Shown in pieces: positions 39,501 to 54,500 of a DNA stretch of 64,000 nt. The stretch covers positions 1 to 64,000 of the forward strand of contig JAMKCH010049066.1 of NCBI GenBank assembly GCA_023653785.1, read 5' to 3'. The position numbers and the translations under genes were made by a program. Source of the stretch: Ophioderma brevispina (lineage: Eukaryota; Echinodermata; Ophiuroidea; Amphilepidida; Ophiodermatidae). Numbering within the stretch: the first letter of the stretch is position 1; every line of letters begins with the position of its first letter. The notes under the pieces were generated by a model that searched no databases, was not told where the DNA came from, and saw nothing but the letters and a program-made list of their open reading frames with translations.

Positions 39501-42500
39501 CATTTTTTTGAAGAGCACCCCCAATTTTTCAAAAAAATTGAGATTTTTACACGGTTGCATTGGTAACTGGCAAGTAAACTATACTTGTGAATGATTAAGC
39601 TAAAAAATGTCTGTGTCACAAACGAAGGAATTTTGCAATTAGAATAATTAATATCGGGATCTCGATAATAATTCAACGGCTGCTGGAAATGGCCTTCCAA
39701 TGAGAAATAGCCGGGAAATAGCGACATTCGTGTCTACGCTCATCCATTAGTTGTTTTATTGGTTCAGGCAAGTCAAGTTAGAGGTTATTTTCTTGAGGTG
39801 GCACTATTTCATCATGGGACATAAACGTAGCATTTCCAGCTCTGCCATTAAGTCCAATCTGGGATCCCAATTCTAATTACAAAATCGCTTATTTAGGATA
39901 AATACGCATTTTTTAGCATTCTCGTTCGCAGGATTATTTTCCTAAACAATTACCAACATAACTGTGCAAAAATATAAAATTTTAAAAATTGTGCTATTAT
40001 TGCTTTAACCCCAAAGCAAAAAAAGTCAATTAACCCTAGCACAGCTAAATCTCACCAAAACTCACTGTGTTAATTGAGAAAAATGCACTAAGTCCAGAAA
40101 GTAGCGATGGCGTCATCAAACCAAGACTCATATGGGCACGAAATCGCTGGCCGGGCCAGCGACACCGCCGTAGCGTGCTATCCCGGGTCATGGGGCTGGG
40201 GCCCGAAGGGCCTTGGGTTCGAATGCCACCCGAATTTGCGACTTTTCTTGTTCCCCTCTTCCCTCACTCCTTCAGTTCCTCCCGGGAGATAGGCTAGAAA
40301 CCGACGTCAGGGTTAGGGTTATGGAACTTTGAAGGGGGTACATTTATGGAAGTCTTGCCTAAAACAGTGTTTAGAAATCATTACATTATATATTATAATA
40401 ACAATATGATAATTGTACATACATCTTTTCAGGAACAATACCAAGAATACCAAACTAAGCTAGCAGAGGTCCAGGCAATGCAAAAGAAATGTTTCACACT
40501 GGCTAATCATCAGGCTAAGAAGTACAAGGAACTTGGGGAAACCCTGAAAAGGTAAATTTGAGGTGTTTGTCTGTGTGTCACTCTAGCTAGTTCAGCTAAG
40601 ACGACGACGACTTCTTCTTATCGTGTCCAAACACAGTGGTTCTCAAATATGATCCAGCCAGAGATGGGTAATAACGTCTGGCTGCTTCACTGAATTCTGC
40701 AAGGTCCTTGTCTGTGCATTGTTGCTTCAACAGTGGGCAGACCAAGAGAAGTTCCATTGTCTGTGGTGCTGTTCCACAACTACGCATCTGCTTCCAGGTA
40801 GCCCTACTTCTGCAAGGAAACCTTAGATCGGCCGAATCTGGTTCTCATTCTGTTGAGGCATCGCCATTCAGCCCATGAGGAGTCAGCTGAGACAAGACTG
40901 CATCTTGTCTGATCATGATCAGCGAGGTGTGCACGTCCAGTAAATACTTGCATCGTATATCATCGGGTGGCAATTATTTATGATTTACGGCCTGTTTATT
41001 TTGTTATTTGGGGAGAGTTAAAAAATTTCCTTCATTCTTTGGGGAAATGGGAAATGGATTGTCTTTCTTTATTGGGGTGAGGGTGATGAAAGTGTTTCTT
41101 CCTTTTTTTCAGGGAAGAGAGACAAGGATGACTTTATGTCAGTAGCCCATTTCTTGTTTTTGTGTCGTCTGCAAGAATTGCAGAAGGCACATAGGGATTA
41201 CTCTGGTCGTATGTCTGTGTGTCTGTGTATCTGTGTGTCTGTGGTCAAAATGTTAACCCAAAAATTGCATGCCGTATGAGTTCCGTAAGGGCTACGATGA
41301 TGTAACTTGGTGGAAAGGAGGGGCGCGTTGGGGTGACATGTTGGTGACCTTGGTGACCTTTGGCCCCATTCACAAACCGTGACGGCAGACGACACTTGCG
41401 GTCCTGGGACCGCGATGTATTTTTACTTAGAGCAAGTCCTGTATGTTCATGTATATGACTTGATATTCAAAATATAAAATTAAACCCACCTGTAAACTAA
41501 GGGGAGGTACTCAGCCATGAGGCAATTAAAGCCATGAGATAATTCAGTGATTGTTACACTAAGTGGTGTCATTTTAGAAATAGGCTAATCCACTGGTGCA
41601 TAAAAGAATACAAACAGGTCTTGGTTTTAAAGGGACATAATGGCATGAAAAAAAAATTGACATAATGAAAAGGACCCTTACTGAAATCACTTCCGTGAGT
41701 TTGAAAACAATTTGGATGTTTACATTCTGTAAAAACAGTAAAAACAGGAAGAGTTCCAGGGGGAGGTGGCAGTTTGTGGCAATTTCTGGAACAAGGATGC
41801 TGACATTTCTGCCAGCATTTACCAAACTTTCTGGAACAGAAAAGCAAGGTGTTCACATCCCTGACAGAATTAACAGTACATCTAGCATGTTTTGCGACAC
41901 AATTAAAAAGCATTCAGACCGGTATTCAGGCATTATACTTTAGGCTTGTAGTAAGATATTGATCTGGCAAGTGAAAGATTAATTAGCCGGGGATTGGGAT
42001 TAGCAAATACATACAAGAGCAATGGTCTGTGAGCTGATGACAACATGCTTTTCAAGTTTGGTAAATGGTGGCAGTAATGTCAGCATCCTCCTTCCAGAAA
42101 TTGCCACAAACTGCCACCTCCCCCCTGGAATTCTTCCTCATGGAAGTGATTTCAGCAAGGGTCCTTTTCATTATTTCAATTTTTTCATGCCATTATGCCC
42201 CTTTAACAAAGAGTATTTTTTGCCGTGGCAGGTCAGGTAACCAATTGCAGAATGATGAGACCGAGCAACAGAAGCTGAAAAAAGAACTGAAAGAAAGGCG
42301 AAAATTCTGTTCTGGAGTGTTTGACAGTTTACCAAGAACTAAAGGGTAAGCTTATTGTCATTTGCATCTTTCTCTTGCAGTATTTTGTGGTTGTGTTCAA
42401 ACCTGAGCTTGAGGGACTGGGGTTACTGTACATGTGAGTATGCACACTCGTGATTGCCTTTCTTATTGGGCGTCTTTTAGTTTCACTGATTGTCATTTTA

Positions 42501-45500
42501 ACCCTAACTCAGTCCCTACCTCCTGGGGCCTAACGCCTAGCCGGCAATAATCGGCACTTTGTTGGTTTCACTAAATGCCTAGCCGGAACAAATCGGCACT
42601 TATGCCTGTTATTGTCAGCTGAATATTTAGCCTCTATGGCTATTTTTCTGAAAAGATGTGTCCAACCAGCAGGCATCGGCAGTGGGTCTCTCAAGGGGTA
42701 AATGCCCAGCCAACACTCAATCGGCATTCAGGTTTCCCCCTTTGTTCTTTTCTTTTGGGTGACACCAGTTAATACAGAGAGCTTATGAGAGTTTATTTCC
42801 CAGTAGGAACTCATAGGCAATATGTATAGTTTAGGGTTATAGTTTAGGTTTGTTATTATTTTAATTTTTTGGAGGGGAAAACGCCTAGCTGGCACTAAGA
42901 GAAGATTTCAGTAGCTTCTCATAATGCATTGCTTCCAATGGAGGTTTTTGTACATCTACTGATGTGAATCGTTAGAGATGTAACATGGGTAAATTGACAG
43001 TACTGATCACAAACTTGCAGTTTAAGGATGTTTCATCTCTAATGATTCACATGACTACCTGTACATAAACTTTCATTGAAAGCAATGCATTGTGGGAAGC
43101 TACTGATATCTTCTCTTGCTGGCACTCATCGGCAGTTCATTTTTGCAATATCCTGAGGGGTTAAATGCCCATTATATGACTCGCATCTGGCGCTCATATT
43201 TTGGCGATCTCTGAGGGGTAAAATGCTCACTCGGCACTTATCAGCAGTGGGTCTCCAAAGGGGCAAATGCCCAGCCGGCAATAATCAGCAGTAACCTTTT
43301 CCTTTTTTACACCCAGCCAGCAATAATCTGCACTGGTAACAATGTGATTGCCGGTAAGTGCCAGTTGGATGTGTTGGGGTTAATTAACCCCTGTATTGCC
43401 AGACTTTTTGAAATGCACGGAACGGTTAAAGGAAAACTTAACTTTACCTCACCAATGAATGTGTTTTTGTATTTTTCATTTTATTTTCAGTGCTTTACTG
43501 CATGTCATAGTAGGCAAAGTGAATGTGTCCTTACTATCGAAAGCAGAAAGGTCAGTATAAAATAATAATATATCTCATTAATATTCATGGAGCTATTGAT
43601 ATCAATTCATTGGGCAATCACACAAGCAAAAAAAAAAGCTTATTTCCTCCCAGGTGGTATTATTTAAACACTACATGTACATGGTTAGAGGGGAAATAGG
43701 ACACACTATTTTACCGAGTCACTGGCTGCAGGCTTTTCACCCTGTACATGAAGGGCGAGGGGTAATGGGCCTGTGGCTAGTACTGAGATGAGAGAACATA
43801 TTGTCCTATTTCCCTTTTATAAACAATGTAGTATTTGTTTTTGTGTTGCCTGAATAAATGTTTTTGGGGACACCAACTAGTCAGCCATTCTGTCTGGATA
43901 AAGGTGTGTGATGGGCTAAATGTTAAAGTTGCGTGAAAGTTTTTTGATCTACGACATGTCAGGCAACATTATAGTGATGTGTGGACAACTTGTATTTATA
44001 ACACCTCACTTTGACTCTGGGGTGAGGTTGTAGGGAAATAGCACATGAACTTAGAATTGACCAATGAATTGGCATGATTAATTCATGAATATTTATGAGG
44101 TGTAATAATATTTTCTATATTCCCTACAATCTAATCCCCAGAGTAAAAGTCCAGTGAGGTGTAATGAAACATATAATATATACTAGGAAAATGGGGCATC
44201 ACTTCCTTCGCAACAGACTACAGGACTTCAACCCACTCAGGTGAGGGGTGGAAGTCCTTGTAACCAGTACCTCAGAAAAAAAAAATAGATTGCCCTATTC
44301 ACTGTAAAATTACCACATAATAGGATTTTGCTTCCATGATTTGTCATCTCCAGATGGGACTACAAGGAGGACTACGAGCAATTCAAATACTACATGACCA
44401 TTATCTGCCTTTGTCTTGCTATTTTCAATACGTTCTTGTTCCAGTACAGGTAAGAGCTAACTATCTAAACCTTATTAGGCCAAGTAAAAAAAAATATTAG
44501 TTTCTCATCCCCACCCACATTGCTGAAATTTTGATTTCGTTGTCAGTAGACAATAATAAAATAGTTAAATTTTAATATGGAATAATGAACATGTAAAAAC
44601 ATATGGGAAAAAGACACTTGATCTAGCTTCTTCAGGGAAAAACTGATGTTTTGGAAAAAAGTGCCCTCATCCTCCTTTTTGAAAACTAATAATTTTTTTA
44701 GTTGGCCTTACTTGATCTCATTGTATCAGCTCATTCAGTGTATGGCAGATACAGCTGTTTGAAAGTCTTATTTATTATTACAAAACCAGAACAAAAGAAA
44801 AAAATATCAGTGGCAACACAGTTTTGACAACTGATTTGGAATATTTATTCCAATAACTACTAGCTTAAACTAAAAGATTAATAAATATTCATCCTTATCT
44901 GCCTGGAGAACTAAGTAGTTAAAATTTCAATAACTACATTCTGTGTAAAATTTATGAAATTTCATTGTGGGCAAATGCAATTTTTCTTAAAAGCATAATT
45001 TTACACATCTCTCTGTGAAGAATGACCATGTAGAGGGTGCTATAACATAAAAACCATTTCCTTTGTAGGCCTATGTAGCAAGATTCTTAAGATGGATTTT
45101 CTGATTTTTACAGGGTAGCTCTTTGCATGTTCCTACTTAAAACAGTTGTCAAAATTGTGTCTCCACTGCTTAAAATTGTTCTAAAAATAAGAGACAATTT
45201 GCATGCGGGTCAAACAGCAGTGCCGACAATGGTTGGTCCCAAATTATGCAGACTTTAAAAATGTTAAAAAAAAAATGTGCATCAAAGTCCATCAACATCT
45301 ACTTTTGAAAAAGTATTCTCTGCATAATAATTGTTCATGCTTTGCTATTTGCTTAACAGTGTATTTTATATGCATGCTAGTGAAACATGACTGTCTTGAT
45401 AAAGATATGTGAATGCACTGAACTGTCATCAGCTCTTGACCCTGAATATGTATGGCTGCATCTCTAAAACAGGGGTTCTCAATTATATTAGCTGAAGGTC

Positions 45501-48500
45501 CAGAGAATGACGAACATATTTGAAAGTTCCCTACTCGAAGGCCAAATACACCTGAAATTCTTGTTTCCTTTTATATTTTAGAGCAAGTCGAGGGCCAAAA
45601 AACAATGGTTGGTGGGCCGGATTTGGGCCGCGGTCCGCCTATTGAGAACCCCTGCTCTAAAAATAATATTAGTTTTCTCGTTTTGTCAAGATCTGTTGTG
45701 AAGAGTGAATTAGTAAGAATTTTGTCAACACAATCATAGCCTATTGCTCATGGGAAACAATAAATCTTTAATTTCAAATTATGAATGCATGCATCCTCAG
45801 AAGACATCATTAACCTGAAAATTCCTCAAAAAAGAAATGAATAAAAAAAGTAATCATTTTACAGATACATTGTTTGTAGTTTGTTTGTAAATACCTTCAA
45901 CATTGAGTACATGTTAAACATTCAACCATATTCATACTTTTTTCATTTCATTGCCTACCCATGCCTTTATCTACCATGCAGTAATAGTGATATTCTCATC
46001 AGGTAAGGCAACATTTTACACCCATGTAACTAATATTTAAGAAATAAAGGGTAAGATGTTCATATTTATGCAAGAATAATGTGTCCGAGGCAAGTAAAAA
46101 CATGAATAATGGGCGAGGCGAAGCCGAGACCCATTATTCAAATGTTTTTACTGCCGAGGACACATTATTCGGCATAAACATGGACATCGCACCCTTTACT
46201 TCTATTCTATTACTCAAATAAATAGAATAATAACAGAAAACTGGCAAATTCTCGCTTAAAACGTAAAAGTTGTTTACATCTTTACAGCGCGAGCCCTGTC
46301 TTCTCTGCGTAAATGTTTGCGTGTGCGCCTATAGTGTGGCGACACACGCCGAAAAGAATGTGCGCTTTGCATCACGCATTTGGGCGAAATCGCAACCCAT
46401 TATTGATATAAAATTGGATCGATTAAGCCCAAATTAATTGGTCGAGCTATGAGTTGCAAAAATATTGGGCGAGACGCAGCCGAGCCCAATATTTTAAAAC
46501 TCATAGCGAGACCAATTAATATTGGGAGTAAGTCATCCAATTTTATCATGATCATGTTTTGGATCCGATATTTTCACACACTTGGACTCCCCAAAACATG
46601 ATATGCAGAATAATGGGCAGTAAGCGTGACCAATCAAAGAGCGCACTTTTGAATAATGGGCAGTATAGAGGTAACAGAATTAATGTTTTGAGTATGTTAT
46701 ATTCAATTCTTATTCAGTGGGCGTGGTTTATCATGTTAACAAGAAAATTAAATTGATTGGTTTAAGTCAAAGCTCCGCCCGTCCATTACTGGGCAATAGA
46801 TGGATATTGCGTGCAGCAATTACGCGGTGTAGCCTGACACGCGCAAACGGCACATTTATGCTGCGTCTTGCATGTCACGTTGGTACGCAAATGCAATTTA
46901 CACAGCGTGACGATCAGCGCGCGATGACTTTGGTTCCTTGGGTTGAAACATTTGTTTTCAAGAGGGGTGTAATTATTTAAATGAATAAAAAAGAATGATA
47001 TAAGAATATTTTTGACAAATAAATTATGTCAATAAAAAGCAAAAATTACACAATTCTAAATAAGAATGAGAACAAAGATCTTTTATTCTCTTAATAGGCA
47101 GAAGCCGAGTTGATTGAAACATCTCATCTTTCACCGAATGAAAATCACATTAAAAGTGGTCATCAGCTACGACATAACCTCCCTTCATTAGATTGAGCCA
47201 TAAAAATTTTTATTCCACATTGAATATTTAATAGATAATTACACAAGAGGGAGGTCAGTTCAAAAGGGTAAGCCAGGGGTGCAAAAAGTCCATTTTTCCT
47301 CAGGAGCAAGATTTTGGCCTATCGATTTCCTCAATGTGACCGATCCCCTCTTCATCTTTCTCCCTTAATGTCCTCACCCCTGCGTTATGAAGCTTGTTGA
47401 CTCGATCACTGATGGTCAGTTAATCATATCATAGTTAGCAGGCCCACTTTTTCCTCAAAAACTAACATTATAGAGTGTGAAAATAGATTTCCTGGTTCCT
47501 CTTTTTCTTTTTTCTGCAAAAAGAATTTTGTTGATTCTTGAAGTGCCTGCTGCAGGTTAAATAAGTGTTTAGCTTCAAAGTTAATATTGACATTTTGATT
47601 CCATTTAATTCTTTCCAAATCTTTCTAGCTCATATTCATTTAACAACTGTTTAAAGTTAAATGAACGTTTATCTCAGAAATAGTGAGGTAGATAGGGGAT
47701 AATTTTTTTAACTACGTAAAAGAAATTTATAACATTCTGTACTAACACACTAACATATCTATATTACTTTGAAAAAGTAACCCTTCTTCATATTTTAAAT
47801 GAGTTTCTACGTGTATACTTCACTACTTCAAAGATAAATCGATGTTTGTTAAACGTTTAAAGATCTTTTTGGAATAAGGCCCTCTCTGTGTTTTAGATTT
47901 GTATTTCTTTTCCTCAGATTTGTGGTTTTCTAACGTTGGCTTCCACATTCGTTGTTTTGCAAACCACTTTCAATTCCTCCCATATTTGCTAGGTTTCTAA
48001 ATCTTCATGAATATTAATTAGCTTATTGCATATTTTTCAGACAGTTCGGTTTAACCTTATTTTGAAATGCTCTGCTGGCAAACGCTAATCCCGATTTACT
48101 AACTCAACCACTTGGTATGTGATAGAGTGGCCAGAAATATTATGTGTAGCTTTTTTGGCTGTATTATTTGCATATTCCATGAATATATTAGCTTATCTGG
48201 CCGATAATTCAATAATAATCCTTTCCCTACACTCCCCCGCAGGATTGTGTGCATTACTGGGAGTTCCGTAAGGCGTATAATGATGAACTTGGTGGAAGGT
48301 AAGCGGTAAAGAGTTCTGACCTGCATTAGTGTATGGGCATATTTTTTGGACATTATCTCCATGCAAATGAGCTGATTATATGCAAAAATCAGCGTAATCG
48401 CTATATTTTTGAAACAGTACATCGGATATGCAAAGTTCCTTCACTACATGAAAAACCATTAGTGCGCACTATCTTGCCATTTGGAAACTTCCTGATACAT

Positions 48501-51500
48501 ATGCGGCTTAGGTATGCAATCACTAATTAAAATATGGCGTATTGCTGAATCGCTAAATGGTACACATTCGGATATGTGAAATCCTTTGGCTACATGCAAA
48601 ACTACTATAAACATAGACATCTTGTGTGTGGATTCATTGAGGGGAAGGTGGGTTTTGGGGAGGGGGCAGGGTGGTGAACGAACATGTGACCTTTGTGACT
48701 TTGGTGACCTTGGTGGACTTCCTTGTGACCTTGGTGACTTCATGTGACCGTTTGTGATCCATGTGACTTCATGTTACCTTGGGTGACCTCATGTCACTTT
48801 GGGCCCATTCACAAACTTGTGCCGGGGTAGGGTCAGGGAGGGATGCGAAGGGGAGGGGTGGGCGTTTCAGGGAGGGGGAGGGTGCGTCGGTGGAAGGGTG
48901 TGGCAGGGTGGGGGTTACCTCAGTACATGTTGACCTTGGTGACCTCAAGAGACCCTTGGTGACCTCATGTGACCTTTGTGTACCCCATGTGACCTTTGTA
49001 ACACTTCGTCCAGTGCATTGGTTCTCTTTCTAATCATCATTTGCCAACTTCATCATAAAGCAACCAGCACCCTTGTGGTTCGAGAAACCGCCTTGTTCCT
49101 ATTCAATTTTTTGAATGAGGAGTCTTTCTTTGGCCAATTCTAAATCTGTATAATGGGTCAGCTAGTCTCACCCGCCTTAAAGCGACTCGAGATTTCGAAA
49201 TTATACTTTGTTTAGTAAAATAGCACTATAACTAAGATACACCTAAATGCGTATTCCAAGATGAGGTGAATGTATTATTTGTTTTCATGCAGTACACTTA
49301 TGTAGTATACAGTACCAGAGGATACCGTGTTGTCCGTGTATAAAACAAACTTCCGGATCCGGAATTTTAAACACAGTTTGTGATTTTCTATATGAAAAAG
49401 ACTTCGATTTGAGCTGAGTTATTTCACGCAGTGGTGTTATTATATGGACAAGCAAAATGTATATGCAAAAAACACAATTGTGTTTGAAAATTGAGGCGCC
49501 CTCCTTAGGAAATCTCTGAGTCGAGCCTTTAAGGCAGGAAGACACATGGGATCACTTTGTCCACCGTTTTCTGTTGTATGTTGTAGTCTGTTTGTCCTGT
49601 TGTGAAAAGGGTTCACATTACCTGTAATATACTTCGATGGATTTAAACCAAACTTGAGTCATGGTGCAACATGGGATTCTTCATTTGTTGATGAGGTCAA
49701 ATGTGCCAACACCAGGCAAAGGTCACACTAATGCAAGGTCATGTAGATCAAGTTGTATATGTAAAATTGGACCTCAATTGAAAGTTTGAAGGCTCTACTT
49801 GGTTTATGATATTACACGGAAACCCTCATTTGTTTTATGAATGTTAATGTCACATATCAAGGTCGAAGGTCATATGAAGCCTAATATTCACACCATGCAG
49901 CGTACACTAGCGGTCCAAGACCTAGGTTGGATTTTTTGGTTCGAACACTAGGGCCCTATAGAACTGGGTTGATAGTTTTAGTACGATAACTCACCAGTAG
50001 GCAATTTTTTGTTGGACAATTTCTAAATCAATATATGAATTAGAGAATAAAAAGATGAAAAGCTGTGTTGGCCATCTTAGAGGTGTCATAATGGATTGGG
50101 CAACAATGTCCACCACAATAAATATTGAAATGCCCTTCCATATGACACCATATAAGATTGTCAACACACAAAATCTCATCTATTCTCATTTTTATTTAGA
50201 ATTGTGTAATTTTTTTGCTTTTTCATTAACATGATTTGTCAAAAATATTTTACATTCTCTTTTATGCATTTAAATTGTTGCACCCTCTTGAAAAAAACAA
50301 ATGTTTTCCATCGCAAGATAGCCCAAGTCATTGTATGGTGATCGTCACCTGCGCAAATTGCGTTTGTGTACACATTGCGGTCACGTGCCATTACGCAGTA
50401 TAAAAGCCGCCGTTTTACGTGGTCAAAGTATTTGACTGCAACACACGAATTTCAGTAATGATGATGGTAAGATCTTTGATCTAAACCAATCAAATCTTGT
50501 TTAACATGATAAACCACGCCCGCTGAAATAAGAATGGTTGTATAATTGTACAATTTGCTCACTATTATGTCTGGAAATCAATCTGAGACGCGTCATTAAA
50601 ATATTGTCGTTACCGCGTAGGCATAGCTGGCACTTGACGTAGTAAAAGCTCTAAGTAACGTAAATACATTATGTGATGGGGGGGTGGGGGGGGGGGCCAT
50701 TCAGCAGAGGTCAATTGTACTTTTGTTGTGTGCTCGCGCAGCGTCAAACACTAATGCGATCGCCGCAGGGCGACGCGTTCTCACGATTTGACTTCCAGAA
50801 ATCATGATAAAAAACATGGTCAATTTTGGTGTTGTCTGCAATAGGGCAGCTAGGATTGACTTTGGTAGTATGTGTTTGTCTGTCTTTCTGTCTGTCGTCT
50901 GTGGTAAATATGTTCAAAACACACACTATCAGTGATTTATCCGAAAGAGTTAAAATCTATTTCATTTTGGCAGGAAATAGCTTAAAAGTGAAGATTAATT
51001 CTGTAGAATTCCTCATCAGTTACTTTTTTCAACTGACAAATTACAGAAAAGGAAGAAATCGGCAGTGTTCAAAAATCTCCATTCCATTTTGTGTTGTAGT
51101 AAGTGTCCCGTATGACAGGTAATGACTAAAACATGCGATTTTGTCCTTATTAGTGTTGCATTTGGTCGCTATCATTTGCATGGTCTGTTTAAGATACCCG
51201 TACTTTGTTACAAACATGCAAAATCTTTTTGATGATTTTTTTTTATTTTTGATTTAAGCCAACACGATAGGTGCCCTTTTACCCAAATAGGAACCTTAAA
51301 TATATTGCCCACGTTTCAACATACATGCAAATGACTTATGTTTTACCCCAGTTTTAAGCTGCTTTCCTCAGGTTCTTTGACGCCATCATGCATTTCTTGC
51401 TATTGTTTTGGGTATTTTGGACTCTATCTTGAGAGAACGTATTTACAGCACAACGGATCAAGGTATGTTTGTTTTGTGTGTGTGTGTGCGTGGGAGGTGC

Positions 51501-54500
51501 AGGTTGGCTTTACAAATGAGACCCACACAAAGACAATTCTTTTTTGAACAATAGTCCTTGGAAATGTTCTCATTGTGGTTTATTCTAACTAAAAGTGTTT
51601 TTTTTTATGTCCTTGGAACTAGAGGGGAAAAACAACCTCTTTGTGTGTTGTTGAGGCAGGTGTATGTGTGTTTGCAGGAAATCATACCACTAAATAACTC
51701 CCCTTAGACGGGATACAAAACGACCATCACCAAACGTCAATTTCTCGTCTATAAAGTGACTGGTTATTCAAAACTAGATAAACCAAACCTCTTCACAAAA
51801 ATGAAAAAGTCATAATTATGATGAAGGCTGATTTTTGTTTAGGCTTCAGACATTGAAGATTTTGGCATGTTTTCAAAATGTCCATGCCTATTTGAAATGT
51901 TACTAGAAATTAAAATTGCAGCAGTGGTTTTCCCCAAAACCCTCAAAATTATACAAAAATGGTGCAGACAAAATCTTTACCACCCCAAATTATTTTGTTA
52001 CTAGTCCACACTTATGATTCATTTCAAATTTCGTTTAAAGACACACGTATCACATTTTTATTTTATTTTATTTCATACTTCTTAAAATTTTTAGCTCATC
52101 AGTGAAAGCCGATCCCCACTGCTTTCCATAAGGTCCCTCTAACACAATACATGATAAAACATACAACAACAAGATTTTGTGACTCTTCATTTGGCAAGGG
52201 CCTACTTTTCGGACGCCAAAACTGTCTCAGCACTGAGTCGTCTTGCTACACTGTAGTTTATTTAGTGGTTGATTCCTGCACAATATTATACTTCTGAGGA
52301 CCAAACACAAAAGAAATTCTTTTTAAAACAATTGTTTTCTTTTGAGCAAGCTTTGATTGTCTTCAGTGTTTTGGGAGTGGGAAGAAAGACCCCTTGGGTA
52401 ACAAATAGTACCTTTGTTGTCATTCTTAAACGATTTAATAATTCTGGGTGATCTTTAAACTGATTTTCTGACCGTTTGTCTGCCCAAATATGACATGGTG
52501 GGAGTGTGGCCTATCATTGTTTGTGGTTTTTTCTGTGTTTTGGAATGCCGGTGGGAGGGTGTCAAAAGATCCACTCAACACATGGAAAAACATGTTTGTT
52601 GTTACTATTTGTAATTAAAGCCACATGAAATCAATTTTTTTCCAAATTCAAAATTCTCATTTTGTCTTAAATTGCTAGTATTAGGTCATATTAATGGTCT
52701 TTGTTAAAAAATAACCACTAAAACATTTAAAGCATCTTGAAGATGCCACTTTGTTGGTCTTTACTACAACAAAATAGGGGGCTCAATTTGGTTGACATTT
52801 TGGAAGAAATTGCTCATAGTGGCTTTAACAACCTCACAATTTTAATTCTTACTGAAGATAGAAAATTGGTGCTGATTGTACAAACCTTAATCGCGCCATT
52901 TTGTCTCAGCTGACTTCTTTGCCGTACCTGTCCAGATGATCCATCCATCACAAACTCCAGTCATAAAACCGCCATTTGATTGAAATGGTACAGGAAACAT
53001 CCTGAATTTTCTTCATGCAATGCTACTCTGTATTTCAATGTGAAAAAGTGTTTCAAATATGGCTTCAAACTCTTTAATAAATTATCAACAGATTATCAAA
53101 AGTCTGACTTGTTTTGCCGACCCCTTTGCTCTGGTGCAAGATGTATGTACATTCTGGAGTGTTAAATTGGTTAGACTTTTTGGGTGTTAGAAAATATGTT
53201 TCTTCTTCTTTTTTTAAGAGGTTCTGTGTAAAAGTTATAAAACAAATCTTACATGTATGACCAACCATAGGAAAAGAAACTTTAGTTATATTAAAGTTTG
53301 ATAGCTTGGGCTTTCAACTTGATATATTTAACCATAGTAAAAATGCAAATGAGCTAACTATCTCCATTCATAATATGCAAAATTGAATGTCTAAAATGAC
53401 TGGCTTTTTCGCCAATTAAACTGGGTTATATATAGTGCTATTCAATAAATATGTTTTGAATGAATCCATGCCATTTTGCAACTTCGGACATCATATGGCC
53501 ATGAGCTTGACACACTGGAAACATAACAATTTATTTTACCTTTCATTTATGACACTCTTACAGAACAAAGAGCCCAATACATAAGAAACATAATTATGCC
53601 AAATAACATGTTTTTGGTAAAGCATGAGTACTTGGAAACTGATAATCCCTGATTAGTAGTACAACATTTGGTAGAATCTTGGGCGACAAATTATCCACTG
53701 GACCAAGATAATTCTTACATTTTGAAATATGGTGGGTCCAGTAGTCTTCAAGTTTAAACCTAAGCGGGAAGCCCTGAGCTCACTGAAAGGTTGAACTTTT
53801 GATAGAAAACATGCTTAAAGGCACTATCAGTGATCAACTCCAGAACATTAATATTATTAGAAATTACTGGAGTGTCCTACAATGAAAGATCAGGCGTAGT
53901 ATATCTTTTTTTTCCAAATAAAACTGAGTAAAAAACAAGACAACACCAGTTTTTGAATATCTGAAACCCCATTCAATTATGTTTTTTTGTAAGTGTTTCT
54001 ACAGACAGTATGCCTTAATTATCAGATTTTGTCCTTATGTTGCTTTCAGTCTTATATGCTCTTCAGGGAGGTGGTATTTACAGACATGCAAAACAGGAAT
54101 TTTAAATTTTTTTTTTTTTTTTGGGTGTTGGATTTTTTTTTTTTTTGTTTTTTTTTTTGATTTTCTGATTTGGCGAATCACTGATAGTGCCTTTAACCAT
54201 ACTATTATTATAGAACATACCATGTGATAAACGGTAGTCTTTCTTTGTCATTTTTTCTTTGATTGCATTGAGTTCTCGTTTGATTTTGTTTTTGATTTGT
54301 TGATAGGGAGAATGAGTGACAATGTAAGATATGGCCAATTGGATTAAAGGTGAAGTTAACTTACAGTTGCTCCTCCCAACTGCCCATTCATATTAGATAT
54401 GGAGCACTTTTTTGATCATGACATGGAGGACTAGACTCACTTCGAGAACGCAACATTTTATTTACCGCTTAATCACGTTGGACCCCTTGTTTCGTGGTTG

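Noticed and set aside
42530..43350. The spaced CCTAGCCGGCA units as a CRISPR-like array
   Set aside because: Units and spacings are irregular and degenerate, and the setting is an intron of an animal gene. It is a minisatellite.
54035..54338. Lys-rich minus-strand peptides resembling a nuclear-signal protein
   Set aside because: The lysines come from the T-rich stretch within the M1 MITE at 53819-54192.
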